Source of the DNA: Rhodanobacter sp. 7MK24
GTDB lineage: Bacteria; Pseudomonadota; Gammaproteobacteria; Xanthomonadales; Rhodanobacteraceae
Direction of reading: 5' to 3'
Length of the DNA stretch: 50,614 nucleotides
NCBI RefSeq assembly: GCF_014842995.1
Contig: NZ_JACYXL010000017.1
Location: forward strand, 1-50,614
In this document: piece after piece, positions 1 through 7,232 of the stretch
Numbering within the stretch: the stretch's first letter is position 1
Layout: every line of letters starts with the position of its first letter
Made by a program: the position numbers and the translations under genes
Notes under the pieces: generated by a model
Databases searched by the model: none
Told to the model about the DNA's origin: nothing
What the model saw: only the letters and a program-made list of their open reading frames with translations

Positions 1-513
1 AGTGAGCGCCAGGCGATCCAGCACGCGCGTGACGCCCGTGCCGGAGATCGCTCGTTCGACCTCGATGACGACGGCCTCGTGAGTGGCGTCGTCAACGACC
101 GTCAGGCACTTGATGACGCGACCCTCGGCCGTGCGATCGAATACGAAGTCCATCGACCATACCTCGTTGGGGGCCACGGGCCGGAACAAGGGTTGCCGCT
201 CACCTGCGGGCACCTTCTTGCGTTTGCGCCGACGCACCTGCAGCTTCGCGTCCTGATACAGCCGCTCCACGCGCTTGTAATTCACGAGCATCCCTTCTTG
301 CCTAAGCTTGAGGTAGATCATCCCGACGCCGTGGCGCTTGTGTCGCTGCGCCAAGGCCAGGATCCGCTGTCGAAGTTCCACATTGCGGTCCGCGCGCGGC
401 GCGTAACGCAGGGCACTGGCACTCATGCGCAGCACCGTCAACGCGCGGCGCTCGCTGAGTCCTTGGCTCGTCATCTCCCGCACCAGCAACCGTCGCGCCG
501 GTGCGGTCACCAC
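1..513 (-). CDS. IS3-family transposase OrfB (DDE integrase domain), partial
   Basis: The minus-strand frame starts at a GTG-GTG pair at 513-508 and runs off the window. It reads VVTAPARRLLVREMTSQGLS, then the HTH_21-like stretch, a Lys/Arg-rich block (RRRKRKK) and the start of the rve/DDE core with SMDFVFD, which should hold the first catalytic Asp. OrfB is normally made as an OrfAB fusion by -1 slippage; AAAAAAG at 519-513 sits exactly where orfA ends and this frame opens. The C-terminal catalytic residues are beyond the edge, so activity cannot be judged. Confidence 0.88.
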   Translation of the reverse strand, partial: MVTAPARRLLVREMTSQGLSERRALTVLRMSASALRYAPRADRNVELRQRILALAQRHKRHGVGMIYLKLRQEGMLVNYKRVERLYQDAKLQVRRRKRKKVPAGERQPLFRPVAPNEVWSMDFVFDRTAEGRVIKCLTVVDDATHEAVVIEVERAISGTGVTRVLDRLALT

Positions 514-776
514 TTTTTTCGCAATGCCTCGCGGGTGATCTCGTTCTCCAGCATTGACTCGGCCAGGAGCTTCTTCAGCCGGGCGTTCTCCGCCTCCAAC
601 TCCTTAAGCCGTTTGGCCTCAGGCACCGTCATGCCGCCGAACTTGCTGCGCCACAGGTAGTACGAGGCTTCGCTGAAGCCGTGCTTGCGGCACAGCTCCT
701 TGATCGGCAGGCCGGCGTCCGCCTCGCGCAGGAAGCCGATGATCTGTTCTTCGAAAAAGCGCTTCTTCACGTCCAA
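507..776 (-). CDS. IS3-family transposase OrfA (helix-turn-helix protein)
   Basis: An 89-aa protein beginning MDVKKRFFEEQIIGFLREA. It has the HTH_Tnp_1 pattern (PIKELCRKHGFSEASYYLWR, about residues 24-43) followed by a leucine-zipper-like helix (LKELEAENARLKKLLAE, about 57-73), as in OrfA proteins of the IS407-type IS3 subgroup. It binds the terminal inverted repeats and supplies the N-terminal part of the OrfAB transposase. Full length for the family, with no visible damage. It overlaps orfB by 7 bases at the A6G slippery site. Confidence 0.92.
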   Translation of the reverse strand: MDVKKRFFEEQIIGFLREADAGLPIKELCRKHGFSEASYYLWRSKFGGMTVPEAKRLKELEAENARLKKLLAESMLENEITREALRKKW

Positions 777-927
777 TCTCCTTCGGCTGGGGGATTGGAC
801 TCCAAACGGCCGTGCTACTCAAAACCGGGGGGACGTCGGCCTTAGCCTACGAGAAAATGAAGCCTCCAGGTGGACTTCGGGCGATGCGCGTACGAGTGTC
901 GGATTCAGGCGACTGAGGATCCAAACA

Positions 928-983
928 CCAAAGTTTGTGGGCTGCCGGTTCCCCAAAGTTTGCGTTTGATCCACAAACATTGG
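928..983. repeat. cluster of three CCAAAGTTTG-type 10-13-mers
   Basis: CCAAAGTTTGTGG (928-940) is repeated directly as CCAAAGTTTGCG (953-964) and in inverted orientation as CCACAAACATTGG (971-983; its complement matches the first copy at 12 of 13 positions). The cluster lies between the IS end and the PadR gene. It could be an operator array or a small hairpin; nothing in the sequence decides which. Confidence 0.45.
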
Positions 984-1009
984 AGTTCTGTCCAACCCTG
1001 CCAGTAGCG

Positions 1010-1041
1010 CTGACTATGACTTCCGGCGCATGTACTAGTAC
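1010..1041 (+). promoter_or_regulatory. candidate promoter with overlapping palindromic operator for the padR operon
   Basis: CTGACT (1010-1015), a 17-base spacer and TACTAG (1033-1038) make a weak sigma-70-like pair. The -10 lies inside a perfect 10-base palindrome, GTACTAGTAC (1032-1041), 12 bases before the padR ATG. PadR proteins usually repress their own operons through dyads in this position, so autoregulation is a reasonable inference. Confidence 0.4.
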
Positions 1042-1053
1042 GAAGTCAACACT

Positions 1054-1455
1054 ATGCTTCCCTTCAAGCTATGCAGCAGGGCGGGCAAGCACGTGGACGA
1101 GATCGACGGCCAACTGAAGAAGTTCCAGAAGGAGCTTTCCGCCGGCACGGTGTCGCTGGTGTTGCTGGCCGTGCTGGGACAGTCGCGCCAGCCGCTGTAC
1201 GGCTACCAGATCGCCAAGCGGCTGGAGCAGGCGGGCGAGGGCGTGCTGGCCGGCAAGCAGAGCGCGCTGTACCCGGTGCTGCGCAACCTAGAGGGCGCGG
1301 GCCTGCTGGACAGCGAAGTGGAGCCCTCGGTAAGCGGGCCGCCGCGCCGCTATTACCGCATCACGAAATTCGGCCGCGAGGTGTTGCGCGCGTGGATTGC
1401 CGCGTGGAACGCCAGCCGCGACTCTGTCGACAAGGTTCTGCAAGGGGAAGTGTGA
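1054..1455 (+). CDS. PadR family transcriptional regulator
   Basis: A winged-helix regulator of 133 aa. The PadR signature is clear: LVLLAVLGQSRQPLYGYQIA, then LAGKQSALYPVLRNLEGAGLL (recognition helix), and PRRYYRITKFGREVL (wing). The ATG at 1054 has no clear Shine-Dalgarno; an in-frame GTG at 1093 would give VDEIDGQLKKF and fits typical homologue lengths better. The stop overlaps the next gene's ATG by one base, so the two are translationally coupled. PadR genes beside a DUF1700/sensor membrane gene are a common pair; the effector is unknown. Confidence 0.92.
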   Translation: MLPFKLCSRAGKHVDEIDGQLKKFQKELSAGTVSLVLLAVLGQSRQPLYGYQIAKRLEQAGEGVLAGKQSALYPVLRNLEGAGLLDSEVEPSVSGPPRRYYRITKFGREVLRAWIAAWNASRDSVDKVLQGEV

Positions 1456-2384
1456 TGACCAAGCCACGCACCATCAACGAATACCTCGAACAACTGCGCG
1501 TCGCCTTGCGCGGTGCCGATCCCGCGCTAATCCAGGATGCGCTGTACGACGCCGAGGAGCACCTGCGCGCCGAACTCTACGAGCGCCCTGGCCGCGACGA
1601 GGTTGCCATGCTCGAGCACGTGGTGGAGAGCTACGGTGCGCCCGAGGAAGTGGCCGAGATCTACCGCGACCAGGAAATCAAGATCCAGCGCGCGATCCGC
1701 CCGCCGCCGCCGCCCAAGCGGCGCTCGGTTGCCGGCCGCTTCTTCGGCGTGATTGCCGATCCGCGCGCGTGGGGCGCCTTGTTCTATCTGCTGTTCGGAC
1801 TGGTCACCGGCATCGCGTACTTCACCTGGGTGGTCGCCGGCCTTTCGATGTCGGCAGGCTTCTCGGTGCTCATCATCGGCCTGCCGTTTATCGTGCTGTT
1901 CTTCGGCAGCGTGCGCGGGCTCGCATTGCTGGAAGGGCGCCTGGTGGAAACCATGCTGGGCGTGCGCATGCCGCGCCGGCCGCCGTATCCGCCGAAGGAC
2001 ATGACGCTGTTCCAGCGCATCGGCGCGATGTTCACCGACCCGCGCAGCTGGAGCTCGATGCTGTACGCGCTGCTGCTGCTGCCGCTGGGCATCTTCTACT
2101 TCACGCTGATCGTGACCTGGCTCACCGTCTCGCTGGCTTTCGCTACCGCACCCGTGCTGAAGCTGATCGCCGTGCACGAGCAATGGGACATGGGTACCTG
2201 CAGCGGCCTGGCGGAATCGACTTGCCGCGGCATCGATTGGTTGAGCGGTTGGGGCGGCGCGGGCGTGCTGTGCGTGCTGGGCGTCTTGCTGTTCTTCACG
2301 CTGCTGCATGTGGTGCGCGGGCTCGGCCACCTGCATGGCGCCTTGGCCAAGGGGCTTCTGGTACGCGGTGTGGAGCGCGGTTGA
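1455..2384 (+). CDS. DUF1700-like / putative sensor-domain membrane protein
   Basis: A 309-aa protein coupled to padR (ATG overlaps its stop). Residues 1-80 form a cytoplasmic helical domain like the HAAS/DUF1700 region (INEYLEQLRVAL, then a glutamate-rich ALYDAEEHLRAEL). A proline-rich linker (RPPPPPKRR, about 82-90) leads to a membrane part with about four hydrophobic segments (107-129, 133-153, 203-235, 268-286) and two similar repeats beginning DPRAWGALFY and DPRSWSSMLY, matching the 'putative sensor' family. Such proteins accompany PadR regulators and may sense envelope stress or ligands; no catalytic residues are visible. Confidence 0.8.
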   Translation: MTKPRTINEYLEQLRVALRGADPALIQDALYDAEEHLRAELYERPGRDEVAMLEHVVESYGAPEEVAEIYRDQEIKIQRAIRPPPPPKRRSVAGRFFGVIADPRAWGALFYLLFGLVTGIAYFTWVVAGLSMSAGFSVLIIGLPFIVLFFGSVRGLALLEGRLVETMLGVRMPRRPPYPPKDMTLFQRIGAMFTDPRSWSSMLYALLLLPLGIFYFTLIVTWLTVSLAFATAPVLKLIAVHEQWDMGTCSGLAESTCRGIDWLSGWGGAGVLCVLGVLLFFTLLHVVRGLGHLHGALAKGLLVRGVERG

Positions 2385-2447
2385 CCCCGCAAGGCGGTGT
2401 TCCTACGCTGGACCGGCGCAGCTGTGCGCGGTCAATGGGGAGAAACC

Positions 2448-4250
2448 ATGCGCTTCCGTCGAACCGGGCTTGCGGCCCTCTTGCTGGCCTCGCTCGCGGC
2501 TGCCGCGGCGGATGCGCCGATCAAGGGCTTTCCGCCCGTGCTGCCCGCTGTCGACCTCGTGCTGCGCGACGCCAGCATAGCCACGCTCGATCCGCTGCAG
2601 CCCACCGCACAGGCCTTGGCGGTGAAGGACGGCAAGATCGCCGCGCTGGGCAGCGACGCCGACATCGCGCGCTACATCGGCCCGAACACCAAGGTGCTTG
2701 ACCTGCATGGCGCCTTCGTCGCGCCCGGCTTCATCGAGGGCCACGGTCATCTGCTGGACACCGGCGATTCGCTGACGCAGCTCAATGCTGGCACCGCGCC
2801 GAACTGGGATGCTGTCGTGGCAATGGTGAAGGCCGCGGTGGCCAAGGCCAAGCCGGGCGAATGGATCGTCGGCCAGGGCTGGCAGCAAAGCAAATGGGAC
2901 AAGGTGCCGCAGCCCAACATCGACGGTCTGCCGTTGCCGGCCAGCCTCGACGCGATCTCGCCGAACAACCCCGTGCTGCTCGCGCACACCAGCGGCCATG
3001 CGATCTACGCCAACGCCATGGCGCTGAAGCTCGCCGGCATCGGCCACGACACGCCCGACCCCGTCGGCGGCAGCATCGTGCGCGACGCCCAGGGCAACGC
3101 CATCGGCGCGCTGCGCGACACCGCGGGCGACGCGGTGTACGCCGCCTACAACCGTTACCTTGCCGGCCTGCCGCCGCAGGAACTGGCCGCGCGCAAGGAG
3201 CAGTCGCTGAAGCTCGCCATGCAGAACGAGGTGAGCAAGGGCATCACCGGCTTCGTCGACATGGGCGAGGACTTCCAGACGATAGACTGGCTCAAGCAGG
3301 AGGCGGCCAAGGGCTTCCCGCTGCGGCTGTACGTCAACGTCGGCGTACTGGACGTCGCCAGCCTCGACAAAAACCTCGCCAAGTACCGCACGATAGGTTT
3401 CGCGGACGACCACTTCACCGTGCGCGGCGTGGGCGAGGACGTTTCCGACGGCGCGCTGGGCACGCACAGCGCCTGGTTCCTGCAGCCGTACGACGATGCG
3501 CCGGGCGTTACCGGCAAGAACGTCACGCCAATGGCCACGCTCGAACAGATCGCAAGGATCGCCGCGCGCGACGGTTTTCAGGTGTCGATCCACGCGATCG
3601 GCGACCGCGCCAACCGCGAACTGCTCGACATGTACCAGAAAATCTTCAGCGAAGACCCGACTGCGCACGCGCTGCGCTGGCGTATCGAACACGCGCAGCA
3701 TCTGGCGCCGTCCGACATCCCGCGCTTCGCGCAGCTCGGTGTGATCGCCTCGATGCAGTCCATCCATGCGTGTTCGGATGCGCCCTACGTGGTGCCGCAC
3801 TTGGGCGAGCAGCGCGCGAAGGAGGGCGCCTACGTGTGGCATACGCTGATCGAGAGCGGCGCGATGGTGCTGGACGGCAGCGACACGCCGGTGGAGGACA
3901 CCAATCCCATCGCTGGCTTCTACTGTGCGGTGACGCGCGACAACGGCCGCGGCCAGCGCTTCTTTCCCGCCCAAGACAAGATGCGCATGCAGGCGCTGCG
4001 CTCCTACACCTGGAACAACGCCTACGCGCTGTTCGAGGACCACCAGCTTGGCTCACTCAGCCCCGGCAAACTCGCCGACCTAGTGGTGTTCTCCGGCAAC
4101 CTGCTGACCATCCCCGACGACCAGATCCTGCGCACTCGGGTGCTGTACACGGTGGTGGGCGGCAAGGTGGTGTATCAGCGCAAGGGTGCCGAGGCGTGGC
4201 GCAGCGGGCAGCTGTTCAAGGCCATGCCGGAGTTCGATCATGTGAATTGA
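2448..4250 (+). CDS. exported amidohydrolase (YtcJ-like)
   Basis: A 600-aa protein. The ATG at 2448 follows GGGGAGA and begins a signal peptide (MRFRRTGLAALLLASLAAAA). The metal-dependent amidohydrolase fold is shown by the H-x-H motif in FIEGHGHLLDTG (His99, His101), the later SIHAIGDRANRELLD and WRIEHAQHL motifs and the late Asp in LDGSDTPVEDTNP, followed by the family's C-terminal LGSLSPGKLADLVVFSGN. The substrate cannot be read; YtcJ relatives include N-substituted formamide deformylases. It stands alone, convergent with the graspetide ligase gene 36 bases downstream. Confidence 0.88.
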   Translation: MRFRRTGLAALLLASLAAAAADAPIKGFPPVLPAVDLVLRDASIATLDPLQPTAQALAVKDGKIAALGSDADIARYIGPNTKVLDLHGAFVAPGFIEGHGHLLDTGDSLTQLNAGTAPNWDAVVAMVKAAVAKAKPGEWIVGQGWQQSKWDKVPQPNIDGLPLPASLDAISPNNPVLLAHTSGHAIYANAMALKLAGIGHDTPDPVGGSIVRDAQGNAIGALRDTAGDAVYAAYNRYLAGLPPQELAARKEQSLKLAMQNEVSKGITGFVDMGEDFQTIDWLKQEAAKGFPLRLYVNVGVLDVASLDKNLAKYRTIGFADDHFTVRGVGEDVSDGALGTHSAWFLQPYDDAPGVTGKNVTPMATLEQIARIAARDGFQVSIHAIGDRANRELLDMYQKIFSEDPTAHALRWRIEHAQHLAPSDIPRFAQLGVIASMQSIHACSDAPYVVPHLGEQRAKEGAYVWHTLIESGAMVLDGSDTPVEDTNPIAGFYCAVTRDNGRGQRFFPAQDKMRMQALRSYTWNNAYALFEDHQLGSLSPGKLADLVVFSGNLLTIPDDQILRTRVLYTVVGGKVVYQRKGAEAWRSGQLFKAMPEFDHVN

Positions 4251-4286
4251 GCGGCGGTGGATCTGGCGTACTTGGGCTCGAACTGC

Positions 4287-5378
4287 TCAGGATTCGATGG
4301 CGATCTGGTGCCCTACGTTGCGCGGCACGCTGCCGATCTCGCGGTATTCGTCACCAGCTAGATAATCGCTCAACTTCAGGTCGACGCAATCGTTCAGACT
4401 GTAGTCAACCTTGCCTGCACTAAGCATCGCGGCCATGGCGCGCAGTATCGTGATGTCCGGGATGACCTCCTCGACGAACAGGAACTGGCCAGCTTGGTTG
4501 ACCTCCAGGAAATAGATATCGCCGTTGCGATCCACGACCAAGTCAATGCAGCCGAATACGATGCCCAGCCGTTTCATGGTCTCGCGCAATTTGGCTTCAA
4601 GCCAGGCATCGACCTCGAATAACTCGGTATGCATATCCTCGTCGTCGTAGTGCGCGCGCCAGTCAAAATAAGCGTCGCCGGATGCCTTCCTTAGCTTGAT
4701 AGCGAATAGTTTGCATCCGATCATCGTGACCCGAACATCGAAGGCCTTGTCGATGTAGCGCTGGTAAATGCCGGGACTCATCGCGATGGCCGGCTCCGGC
4801 AGTTCGCTGGTGGCGTCCAGGGGAACCACGCTCATTCGATAGGTGAGACCCTTGCTGGAGCTTTGCCAGTTTTGCGGATAGAAAGTCTTGAAGACGATCT
4901 TTCCCCAGCGCCGGATAAGTGCGGCCACATCGGGCGCATGGTTACCGATGACGGTGTCGGGAATCCGCAGACCCGACGCGCGCGCGGCCTGCAACTGGAC
5001 GAGCTTGCTTTCAGCCTGCTCGGCGGCACGTGGACGGTTTACCCACAAGGCGGGCAGGAGCTGGTCCGCGGCATCGAACACGCTCCGTTGCAGGCACTTC
5101 CATTGGCCTTCGATGAAAGCGCGATCAGCCTCTTGGCACAGGCCTGCTTCGGGAAATGCCGGGCGGCGATACCATACGGAGCGGATGTTCGCGCCATCGA
5201 TAGCGTCGATTGTCGTGTGATCTTCCGTTCCGCCCAGGAGAATCGAAAAACGGGTGTCGCCATCAACGCGTAACGATGGATTGAATCGGTACGGCACACC
5301 ATTGCGCCGTAATGCCCATGCAAGTGCCGAGGCGTGCGGGTCGTACGCCTGCGAAAGAATGAACACGGATGCTTCCAC
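4287..5378 (-). CDS. MvdD-like ATP-grasp peptide ligase (graspetide maturase)
   Basis: This enzyme would use ATP to join Ser/Thr (or Lys) side chains to Asp/Glu side chains in the precursor encoded just upstream. The N-terminal part (EASVFILSQAYDPHASALAW, then IRSVWYRRPAFPE) matches the MvdC/MvdD pre-ATP-grasp domain. The ATP-grasp core shows KIVFKTFYPQNW, YQRYIDKAFDVRVTMIG, FGCIDLVVDRNGDIYFLEVN and the closing EVNQAGQFLFVEE. I prefer the GTG at 5378, which has GGGAG five bases upstream; ATG at 5390 and a longer frame from 5507 are alternatives. There is one ligase only, and no acetyltransferase, transporter or protease nearby. Confidence 0.86.
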   Translation of the reverse strand: MEASVFILSQAYDPHASALAWALRRNGVPYRFNPSLRVDGDTRFSILLGGTEDHTTIDAIDGANIRSVWYRRPAFPEAGLCQEADRAFIEGQWKCLQRSVFDAADQLLPALWVNRPRAAEQAESKLVQLQAARASGLRIPDTVIGNHAPDVAALIRRWGKIVFKTFYPQNWQSSSKGLTYRMSVVPLDATSELPEPAIAMSPGIYQRYIDKAFDVRVTMIGCKLFAIKLRKASGDAYFDWRAHYDDEDMHTELFEVDAWLEAKLRETMKRLGIVFGCIDLVVDRNGDIYFLEVNQAGQFLFVEEVIPDITILRAMAAMLSAGKVDYSLNDCVDLKLSDYLAGDEYREIGSVPRNVGHQIAIES

Positions 5379-5403
5379 ACAGTCTCCCATGCCCGGATCA
5401 TGA

Positions 5404-5433
5404 GAAGCCGCCAGGGCGAACCGTGGCGGCTTC
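5404..5433 (-). terminator. hairpin between graspetide precursor and ligase genes
   Basis: A perfect 10-bp stem (GAAGCCGCCA/TGGCGGCTTC) with a 10-base loop lies 46 bases after the precursor stop and 25 bases before the ligase start. There is no T-run, so it is more likely an attenuator or an mRNA 3'-end stabiliser than a full terminator. It could raise the precursor-to-enzyme ratio. Confidence 0.6.
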
Positions 5434-5479
5434 CTGGTTACAAACGGAAATATCGATTGGGTTGCTTGACCGGGAACAA

Positions 5480-5641
5480 TCAGCCGCCGAAGAAGCCATC
5501 TGGCCAATCATTAATGACCTGCCCGGATGGCAGTGAGCGGAGCACGCCGTTTTCCGCCATCAACTCGATGCTCTCGGTGGGGGCTTCAATGGCCATCATG
5601 CGTGCAAAGGGGCGGATGCTTTCTACTTGATCGTTCTGCAT
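5480..5641 (-). CDS. graspetide-type RiPP precursor peptide
   Basis: A 53-aa peptide starting MQNDQVESIRPFARMM. The ATG at 5641 has AGAGAGG seven bases upstream and is preferred over the longer 76-aa frame from 5710. The leader carries IRPFARMM (residues 9-16), resembling the PFFARFL motif that MvdD-type ligases bind in microviridin leaders. The likely core is the C-terminal stretch from Gly32, with Ser36, Ser39, Asp45 and Asp48 as possible ester partners and an unusual aromatic-glycine end (WPDGFFGG). The standard microviridin TxKxPSD core is absent. The gene precedes the ATP-grasp ligase on the same strand. Role assigned from context and leader motif. Confidence 0.75.
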   Translation of the reverse strand: MQNDQVESIRPFARMMAIEAPTESIELMAENGVLRSLPSGQVINDWPDGFFGG

Positions 5642-5910
5642 GAGTATTACCTCTCTGTAGTCGCTGTTATGGCGAGCGGCCATCGCGCTTCCTGCTGGCG
5701 CAGAAACCATGCGTACAAAGACACGTCGTAGAGCTTATGTCTGCTTTCCGAGGCAGCAATACTTAATCTCTCTGATGATGGTTTCGATGGTGTGAAGAAT
5801 TTGTATGCGCGTTGCACCTCACGACATCGGCCACCACGGCAAGGGGCTTGAGTCGTTGTGAAAAGGGCTCTCCTGTGCGAGGCGAAGCCGCCAGAAACGC
5901 TGGGGGAGAA

Positions 5911-5993
5911 TCATGCGGAACCTGACAGCCAGTGCAGTTCGGACGTCAGAGCTTCGCGCTGCAGTGCCGACTCGCTGGCCGCCGGAGCTGCTC
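5911..5993 (-). pseudogene. 3'-end remnant of a duplicate of the neighbouring DUF6348-like gene
   Basis: Directly downstream of the 5996-6646 gene, the minus strand encodes ESALQREALTSELHWL followed by a few residues and a stop (TGA at 5913-5911). The intact gene has ESALQREALTPELHWL near residues 145-160. The DNA is similar over about 65 bases and then diverges. There is no start and no room for the rest of the domain, so this is a degraded tandem copy. Confidence 0.72.
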
Positions 5994-5995
5994 AT

Positions 5996-6646
5996 TCAGT
6001 AATCGCACACGTCCAGCAGCATGAGGCCGTGGACGCTGTAGTCGCCGTGCGGAGACCACGCCAAGGTGGCCAGCGCCTTGCTCTCCGCCGTCCACAGCTC
6101 ATTTCCGAGCAGGACTTCGCAGCGCGCTTCGCCTTCGGTCGTCTTGCGGCACACCAGCCGTAGCCAATGCAGCTCGGGAGTCAATGCCTCGCGCTGCAGC
6201 GCGGATTCGATGACTGCCGGTACCTGTTCCAGCACCTCGAGGTCGGTGATGCCCGCGCCGTGCGGAGTGAACGGGCCGGCGAGCACGTTCCAGGTGCGCA
6301 CGCCAATCTCCCATGCCGTGTACGTCAGCTTGCGCTCGTCGGTGACGTACCAGCACACGGTCAGCAGCGGGTGCAGCGCGCATTGCCCGAACGCGCGCAA
6401 GGTGGTCATGCAGGCGTCCGCGCCGCTGCCGTGGCCTGCGAAGCTTTCCTCGATGCAGCGTTCTTCGCTCAGCACGACGTCGATGTCAAGGTGGCCGGGT
6501 TCGTTGGCCGTGCCGGCGTCCCATTGGGCGCGCACGGAGGGGAAGTCGCCGTCGGTGGTGAGCCAGCCGTCCTCGTCGGTGTCGAGTTTCACGCCGTTTC
6601 GCTCGAACAGCCGCAACAGGTGTTTCTGCAGTGCCACGCCATCCAT
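5996..6646 (-). CDS. uncharacterised protein, possibly DUF6348 family
   Basis: A 216-aa acidic, soluble protein with no signal peptide or membrane segment. Recognisable stretches include LRAFGQCALHPLLTVCWYV, WEIGVRTWNVLAGPF and the C-terminal WSPHGDYSVHGLMLLDVCDY. These recall a small family of bacterial hypotheticals (DUF6348), an assignment from memory with modest certainty; no function is known. The start codon lies two bases after the stop of the YgjP-like gene, so the two are probably co-transcribed. A fragment of a second copy follows immediately downstream. Confidence 0.75.
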   Translation of the reverse strand: MDGVALQKHLLRLFERNGVKLDTDEDGWLTTDGDFPSVRAQWDAGTANEPGHLDIDVVLSEERCIEESFAGHGSGADACMTTLRAFGQCALHPLLTVCWYVTDERKLTYTAWEIGVRTWNVLAGPFTPHGAGITDLEVLEQVPAVIESALQREALTPELHWLRLVCRKTTEGEARCEVLLGNELWTAESKALATLAWSPHGDYSVHGLMLLDVCDY

Positions 6647-6648
6647 CG

Positions 6649-7167
6649 TTATTCCCGGTGGTCGGTGTCGTTAGGCGCAGGCAGCTCGCGCCAGGTGAGG
6701 TACAGGCGCAGGTCGAATTCCCGCTGGTGGTAGTCCGGCTGCATGTACTCGCACAACTGGTAGAACGCCTTGTTGTGCTCGGTTTCCTTCAGGTGCGCCA
6801 GTTCGTGCACCACGATCATCTGCAGGAACTCCGGGGCGGCAGCCTTGAACAGGCTGGCCACGCGGATCTCCTTTTTCGCCTTGAGCCGCGTGCCCTGCAC
6901 GCGCGCGATCGCGGTGTGCAGGCCCAGCGCCCGTTGCACCACGTCGAGCTTGCTGTCGTACAGCACCTTGTCGATGCCTGGCGCGGTCTTCAGGTGCTGC
7001 TGTTTCAGCGCGGCCACGTAGGCGTACAGCGCCTTGTCGCTCTGCACGTCATGGCGATCCGGGTAGCGCGTAGCCAGGTGTTCGCCGAGGCGCTGCTGCG
7101 CGATCAGATGACGCACCTTGTCCTGCAGGGCCGGCGGATACGCCTGGAGATACTTGAGCGGGGTCAT
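6649..7167 (-). CDS. YgjP-like M48-type metallopeptidase domain protein
   Basis: A 172-aa protein starting MTPLKYLQAYPPALQ at 7167; the longer frame from 7278 would overlap the DUF1800 gene end and is not supported. The zinc-binding motif is HELAHLKETEHNKAF (HExxH, with Glu and a third His downstream), as in the YgjP/WLM-related family. Some relatives are annotated as UTP pyrophosphatases, but the motif is that of a metalloprotease. It is soluble and probably forms an operon with the following gene (2-base gap). Confidence 0.87.
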   Translation of the reverse strand: MTPLKYLQAYPPALQDKVRHLIAQQRLGEHLATRYPDRHDVQSDKALYAYVAALKQQHLKTAPGIDKVLYDSKLDVVQRALGLHTAIARVQGTRLKAKKEIRVASLFKAAAPEFLQMIVVHELAHLKETEHNKAFYQLCEYMQPDYHQREFDLRLYLTWRELPAPNDTDHRE

Positions 7168-7232
7168 CGACGCATTCTCGCATTGCGCGGCGCGCAGGCA
7201 TCGGGTGAACGCCGTCACTCCGATGCGAAACC

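Larger units (their letters stand above)
1..835 (-). mobile_element. IS3-family insertion sequence, truncated by the window edge
   Basis: Two overlapping minus-strand reading frames (orfA, orfB) with an A6G slippery run at their junction give the classical IS3 layout. The upstream end is placed by eye near 835, just beyond a GC-rich tract and an inverted repeat (GTCCAATC at 771-778, GATTGGAC at 793-800) that surrounds the orfA start. The other end lies outside the window, so target duplications cannot be checked. The boundary near 835 is uncertain by some tens of bases. Confidence 0.8.

Noticed and set aside
2403-4043. 546-aa minus-strand frame opposite the amidohydrolase
   Set aside because: No domain, low-complexity Val/Arg/His composition, fully antisense to a well-supported gene.
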